8,022 bases of DNA from Gemmatimonadota bacterium (GTDB taxonomy: Bacteria; Gemmatimonadota; Gemmatimonadetes; Longimicrobiales; UBA6960): positions 1 through 8,022 of the forward strand of contig JADFLD010000065.1 of the NCBI GenBank assembly GCA_022564535.1. The letters are read 5' to 3'. A model generated the notes under the pieces. That model did not search any database. It was not told the DNA's origin and saw only the letters and a program-made list of their open reading frames with translations. Shown in pieces: positions 4,894 through 8,022 of the stretch. Both the position numbers and the translations under genes were made by a program. Positions within the stretch are counted from its first letter, which is position 1. Every line of letters begins with the position of its first letter.

Positions 4894-7593
4894 ATGTTCG
4901 GCCGCTCCTCCTTCCGCTTGCTGTTGCTCCTCTACCCGTCCTGGTTCCGAGACCGCTTCGGAGTGGAGATGCTTGCCGAGTTCGACGCGTCGCGGGCGCG
5001 TTATCGGGCCCGGCGAGCGACGTCGACGTTCTGGTACCGCATCATTTTGGACTTCTTCAAGACGATTCCCCGGGCGTGGTGGCACTCCTTGATGGTCCGG
5101 GCCGAAACTCAGAAATCACCCACCGAGAGGAAACGACAAGTGCTTGATGACCTCAGGAAAGACGTTCAGCTCGCCCTGCGCGGCATGCTTCGGCGGCCCG
5201 GTGCGGCGCTCATCGCGATCGCTACGCTCGGTCTTGGTATCGGACTGACGGCGGGCATGTTCAGCATCGTGAACGGCGTGATTCTGAAGGGCCTCCCCGT
5301 GGAGGACCCCCATGAGCTCATGGCCATCAACCGCATCAATCCCTCGCAGGGACCCGGTCGGCTGGTAATGCGGATCCACGACTACACGGACCTGGTCGAG
5401 CGTCAAACGACCTTCGAGGGACTGGCCGCCTACGAGCTCACGACGTTCAACCTTGGCTCAGGTGACGGGCCGCCCGACTTCGTCAACGCGGCGAACGTCA
5501 CGGTCAACACCTTCCGCCTTCTGAGGACGGTACCGTTTCTGGGCCGGGGGTTCGTGGACGAGGACGACGTGATCGGCGCCCAGCCGGTGGCGGTGATCGG
5601 GTACCGTTTCTGGCAGGATCGATTCAACGGCGCGACGGATGTACTTGGGAGCACGGTCCGACTCGACGGTCGGCCCACGGAGATCGTCGGCATCATGCCG
5701 GACGGCTTCGGGTTTCCCTTCAACCAACAAGTTTGGCGGCCGTTGCCGCCCAGTGACCTCTCCCTCGAGCGGGGCACGGGTCCATCCATCCTGGCCTTGG
5801 GTCGCCTGTCCGACGGTGTGTCCGAGGCACAAGCTCAAAACGACCTCAGCCGAATCATGGGACAGCTCGGCGTCGAATATCCCAACACCAACGCAGGCAT
5901 GACGGTCATCATCGGGCCCTACGTTCAGGAGCTGATCGGGTACCAGATTCCACAACTTCTGTACACGATGCTCGTGGCCGTCTCCCTGGTGCTCCTGATC
6001 GCATGCGCGAACGTGGCAAATCTGCTGCTGGCCCGGGCGAGCCTGAGGAGCAAAGAGGTCGCCCTCAAGACCGCGCTCGGGGCTACCCGGTCCCGGGTCA
6101 TATCCCAGCTTCTCACCGACTCCACGGTTATCTCCGTGCTCGGCGCTGTGCTGGGCTTGGGCATCGCCCAGCTCGCCATCAGCGCCTTCAACCAATCTCT
6201 GACGGCGATCCCCCAAGGTGTGCCGTTCTGGTTCTCCATCGAGCTCGACACGGCGGTCTTGCTCTTCGTTCTGTTGTTGACAGTCGGGGCAAGCCTGTTG
6301 TCGGGCGTGATCCCCGCCATCCGGGCGTCTCGGACCGATGTGAACGAAATTTTGAAGGACGATTCCAGAGGGACGTCCTCTCTGAGTATTGGACGGTTGA
6401 GCAAGGGGCTCGTCATTGTGGAGGTGGCGTTCTCCTTTGCGCTCCTGGTGTCCGCCGGCCTCATGGTGAAAAGTGTGACCAACCTGGCCAACGTCGAATT
6501 TCCGTTCGACGGTGACAACGTGTTTACCGCTACACTGTCGTTGCCTCCGACGGACTATCCGGGGGACGAAGAACGACTCCAGCTCTTCGATCGATTACGG
6601 GAACGCCTGAACAACGAGCCCACGGTCATCTCCACCAGCATCACGACCGAGCTCCCGGCGGCGGGCTTCGGTAACGGACGCTTCGAGCTGGAGGGCCGAA
6701 CCTACTTGGGGGACAGCGACTACCCGAGCGCTCGCATAGGAGCGATCGACCCGGCCTACTTCGAGACGTTGTCCACCGACGTCGTCGAGGGTCGGGCCTT
6801 TCAACGGGCGGACGACCGTGGTTCGATGCCGGTCGCCGTCGTAAACGAGAAATTCGCCGCAGAGTATTTCCGAGGTGAATCAGCGCTCGGCCGTCGCCTA
6901 CGGTTGCGGCGGGTCGCACAGGCGGGTGTCGAAATTCAGGAGCGCATGGACTGGTACACGATCGTCGGGGTCGCCCCGGATTTCTACCTGGAGGGTGACG
7001 TCTTCGTGTTGGCCGCGGAGGCGATCTATGTGCCGCTCGCCCAGCGGCCCGCCTCGGTCGTCAACCTCATGGTCCACACGCGGGGCGAACCGCTCCAGAT
7101 CACGGCGCGTGCGCGGGAGATCGTTGCCGAGCTCGACCCGGACCTTCCGATTTCACAGGTTAACACGCTGACCGAGACCATCCGCGCCGGAACTGTGTTC
7201 TTCAGCATCTTTGGCGTGATGTTCACGGTTTTCGGTGCCGCTGCACTCTTCCTGGCGTCGATCGGACTTTATGGGGTGCTGGCGTTCAGCGTGAATCAGC
7301 GGCGGCACGAGCTCGGCTTGCGCGTAGCCCTCGGGGCGTCTCGTCTTCGCGTGGTACGGCTCATCCTGAGCCAGACCGGATTCCAGTTGGCGATGGGGAT
7401 GGCGATCGGTCTCGGACTGTCGATGCTCCTCGGCCGGGGACTGTCGTTCGTACTCTTCGGCGTAGAGCCGGCAGACGGAAGGGTGCTGTTGGCGGTCGCG
7501 GCACTCCTCAGCCTGACATCGCTCGTCGCGTGCCTGGTTCCTGTACGACGCGCGACGAGGGTCGATCCCATGGTGGCGATGCGCGCGGAGTAG
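4894..7593 (+). CDS. ADOP-family duplicated orphan permease (FtsX/MacB-like)
   Basis: This is an 899-residue inner-membrane protein. Residues ~1-70 are the soluble prefix domain of this family, with LLLLLYPSWFRDRFGVEML. There follow two MacB/FtsX-like halves, each with one helix, a periplasmic domain and three more helices. Half one has helices ~102-126, 354-378, 408-432 and 452-476; half two has ~504-526, 770-798, 826-848 and 862-884. The duplication is visible in paired motifs, EVALKTALGATRSRV (~388-402) and ELGLRVALGASRLRV (~806-820). The periplasmic parts carry MacB-like blocks, such as WQDRF near 240 and VVNEKFAAEYF near 649. Related proteins use an ABC ATPase to drive periplasmic movements; none is encoded nearby, as the 'orphan' name implies. 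ATG 4894 is preferred because the prefix domain starts there; the frame stays open upstream to 4768 but overlaps padR. The site AGGA at 4888 is poorly spaced, suggesting coupling to padR. The cargo is unknown. Confidence 0.95.
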   Translation: MFGRSSFRLLLLLYPSWFRDRFGVEMLAEFDASRARYRARRATSTFWYRIILDFFKTIPRAWWHSLMVRAETQKSPTERKRQVLDDLRKDVQLALRGMLRRPGAALIAIATLGLGIGLTAGMFSIVNGVILKGLPVEDPHELMAINRINPSQGPGRLVMRIHDYTDLVERQTTFEGLAAYELTTFNLGSGDGPPDFVNAANVTVNTFRLLRTVPFLGRGFVDEDDVIGAQPVAVIGYRFWQDRFNGATDVLGSTVRLDGRPTEIVGIMPDGFGFPFNQQVWRPLPPSDLSLERGTGPSILALGRLSDGVSEAQAQNDLSRIMGQLGVEYPNTNAGMTVIIGPYVQELIGYQIPQLLYTMLVAVSLVLLIACANVANLLLARASLRSKEVALKTALGATRSRVISQLLTDSTVISVLGAVLGLGIAQLAISAFNQSLTAIPQGVPFWFSIELDTAVLLFVLLLTVGASLLSGVIPAIRASRTDVNEILKDDSRGTSSLSIGRLSKGLVIVEVAFSFALLVSAGLMVKSVTNLANVEFPFDGDNVFTATLSLPPTDYPGDEERLQLFDRLRERLNNEPTVISTSITTELPAAGFGNGRFELEGRTYLGDSDYPSARIGAIDPAYFETLSTDVVEGRAFQRADDRGSMPVAVVNEKFAAEYFRGESALGRRLRLRRVAQAGVEIQERMDWYTIVGVAPDFYLEGDVFVLAAEAIYVPLAQRPASVVNLMVHTRGEPLQITARAREIVAELDPDLPISQVNTLTETIRAGTVFFSIFGVMFTVFGAAALFLASIGLYGVLAFSVNQRRHELGLRVALGASRLRVVRLILSQTGFQLAMGMAIGLGLSMLLGRGLSFVLFGVEPADGRVLLAVAALLSLTSLVACLVPVRRATRVDPMVAMRAE

Positions 7594-7778
7594 TCGTCTC
7601 TTCTGCCCCTGACCAGGGCTCATCGGTCTCGTCGATGCATTGAAACGAGGTCCCACATGGGAGTGGCGGCTCGGGCTACCCATCGTCTCGCGCGCGTTCT
7701 AGAATCTCCGAATTCGCGCACGGGTAGGGCCGAAGATGCTCCAGTAGCCGGTGAGCGCTCCGGTGTTAGATTCGCCGC
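7594..7778. other. Non-coding gap between the permease and the antiporter
   Basis: No gene is seen in these 185 bases. A weak dyad GCCC/GGGC (7605-7619) lies just after the permease stop, and TCCCA-CA-TGGGA is at 7651-7662. Neither has a T-tract or a stem long enough for a convincing intrinsic terminator. The right half holds a candidate promoter for the antiporter. The permease and antiporter are therefore probably separate transcription units, although read-through is not excluded. Confidence 0.5.
7700..7705 (+). promoter_or_regulatory. Candidate -10 element upstream of the antiporter gene
   Basis: TAGAAT matches TATAAT at five of six positions and overlaps the 8-base palindrome TTCTAGAA (7697-7704). 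At 17 bases upstream TACCCA (7677-7682) agrees with TTGACA at only three positions. Transcription would start near 7712, leaving a leader of about 67 bases. A second, weaker box, TAGATT at 7767-7772, would give a leaderless message. Confidence 0.3.
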
Positions 7779-8022
7779 ATGCAAGACGTCGCCCTCGATC
7801 TCCTGATCCTCCTGGCGGGCGTCTGGCTGGTCGCGGTCACCCTGCGCCCGTTGGGACTGCCCACGATCATGGGCGAGCTCATCGTCGGGGTGCTGGTGGG
7901 ACCGGCTGTCTTCGGCCTCATCGAGCCCAGCGAGGCGATCACGCTCCTGGCCGACATCGGGATCTTCTTCCTCATGTTCCACGCCGGGGTGGAGACCCAG
8001 CCCCGAGAATTCTTCGATGCGC
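7779..8022 (+). CDS. CPA2-type cation/proton antiporter, N-terminal part (cut by window edge)
   Basis: The first 81 codons are present and open to the right edge. The translation begins MQDVALDLLILLAG and is almost entirely membrane-embedded, with helices at ~5-22, ~28-48 and ~53-70. LGLPTIMGELIVGVLVGP (~25-42) matches the conserved second helix of CPA2 sodium/potassium-proton exchangers of the Kef/NapA type. LADIGIFFLMFHAGVE (~57-72) matches the next helix, usually LAEIG...FLAGLE. Such proteins exchange Na+ or K+ for H+ across the inner membrane. The ion-binding aspartates and any C-terminal RCK/TrkA-N domain lie outside the window, so ion and regulation cannot be stated. The start is ATG 7779: an in-frame TAG lies four codons upstream (7767) and no earlier ATG exists, but no Shine-Dalgarno precedes it. 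A functional link to the permease is not evident. Confidence 0.86.
   Translation, partial: MQDVALDLLILLAGVWLVAVTLRPLGLPTIMGELIVGVLVGPAVFGLIEPSEAITLLADIGIFFLMFHAGVETQPREFFDA

Noticed and set aside
5458..6216. Minus-strand open frame of 252 codons within the permease
   Set aside because: It is antisense to conserved MacB/FtsX-like sequence and has no credible domain or ribosome binding site.
7605..7619. Terminator hairpin after the permease
   Set aside because: The stem is only about four base pairs plus a bulge, and no T-tract follows.

Overview
The window is GC-rich, densely coding bacterial chromosome. Three family-level signals point to Gemmatimonadota, or less likely Acidobacteriota or a related soil or marine lineage. 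They are two tandem DUF5916 outer-membrane proteins with CBM9-like N-termini, a PadR regulator coupled to a duplicated orphan FtsX/MacB-type permease (ADOP family), and a CPA2-type cation/proton antiporter. The taxonomic call is inference from gene content only; there is no rRNA or other marker gene here.

Layout. On the minus strand, positions 4281 to 1915 hold a complete 788-residue DUF5916 protein. It is followed after 6 bases by a second DUF5916 paralogue (1908 to 1) that runs off the left edge. The two lie in the same reading frame, separated by one TAG stop and two codons. Positions 4282-4556 are a divergent intergenic region containing a perfect 9-3-9 inverted repeat, the best operator candidate in the window. 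On the plus strand, a 110-residue PadR regulator (4557-4889) with a strong Shine-Dalgarno is followed 4 bases later by an 899-residue ADOP permease (4894-7593). After 185 bases of non-coding DNA, the first 81 codons of a cation/proton antiporter (7779 on) run off the right edge.

How the parts may work together. PadR and the permease look like one transcription unit, a pairing known from Acidobacteria-type genomes. The regulator probably senses an unknown ligand and represses its own operon from the shared intergenic region. The same operator could also affect the divergent DUF5916 pair, which would link an inner-membrane permease without its own ATPase to a pair of predicted outer-membrane barrels. 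That link is inference from position. No ABC ATPase, mobile element, CRISPR array, tRNA or rRNA was seen. I found no convincing new defence or biosynthetic system; the most interesting features are the palindrome in the divergent promoter, the in-frame tandem barrel genes, and their glycine-rich insertions at non-equivalent positions.
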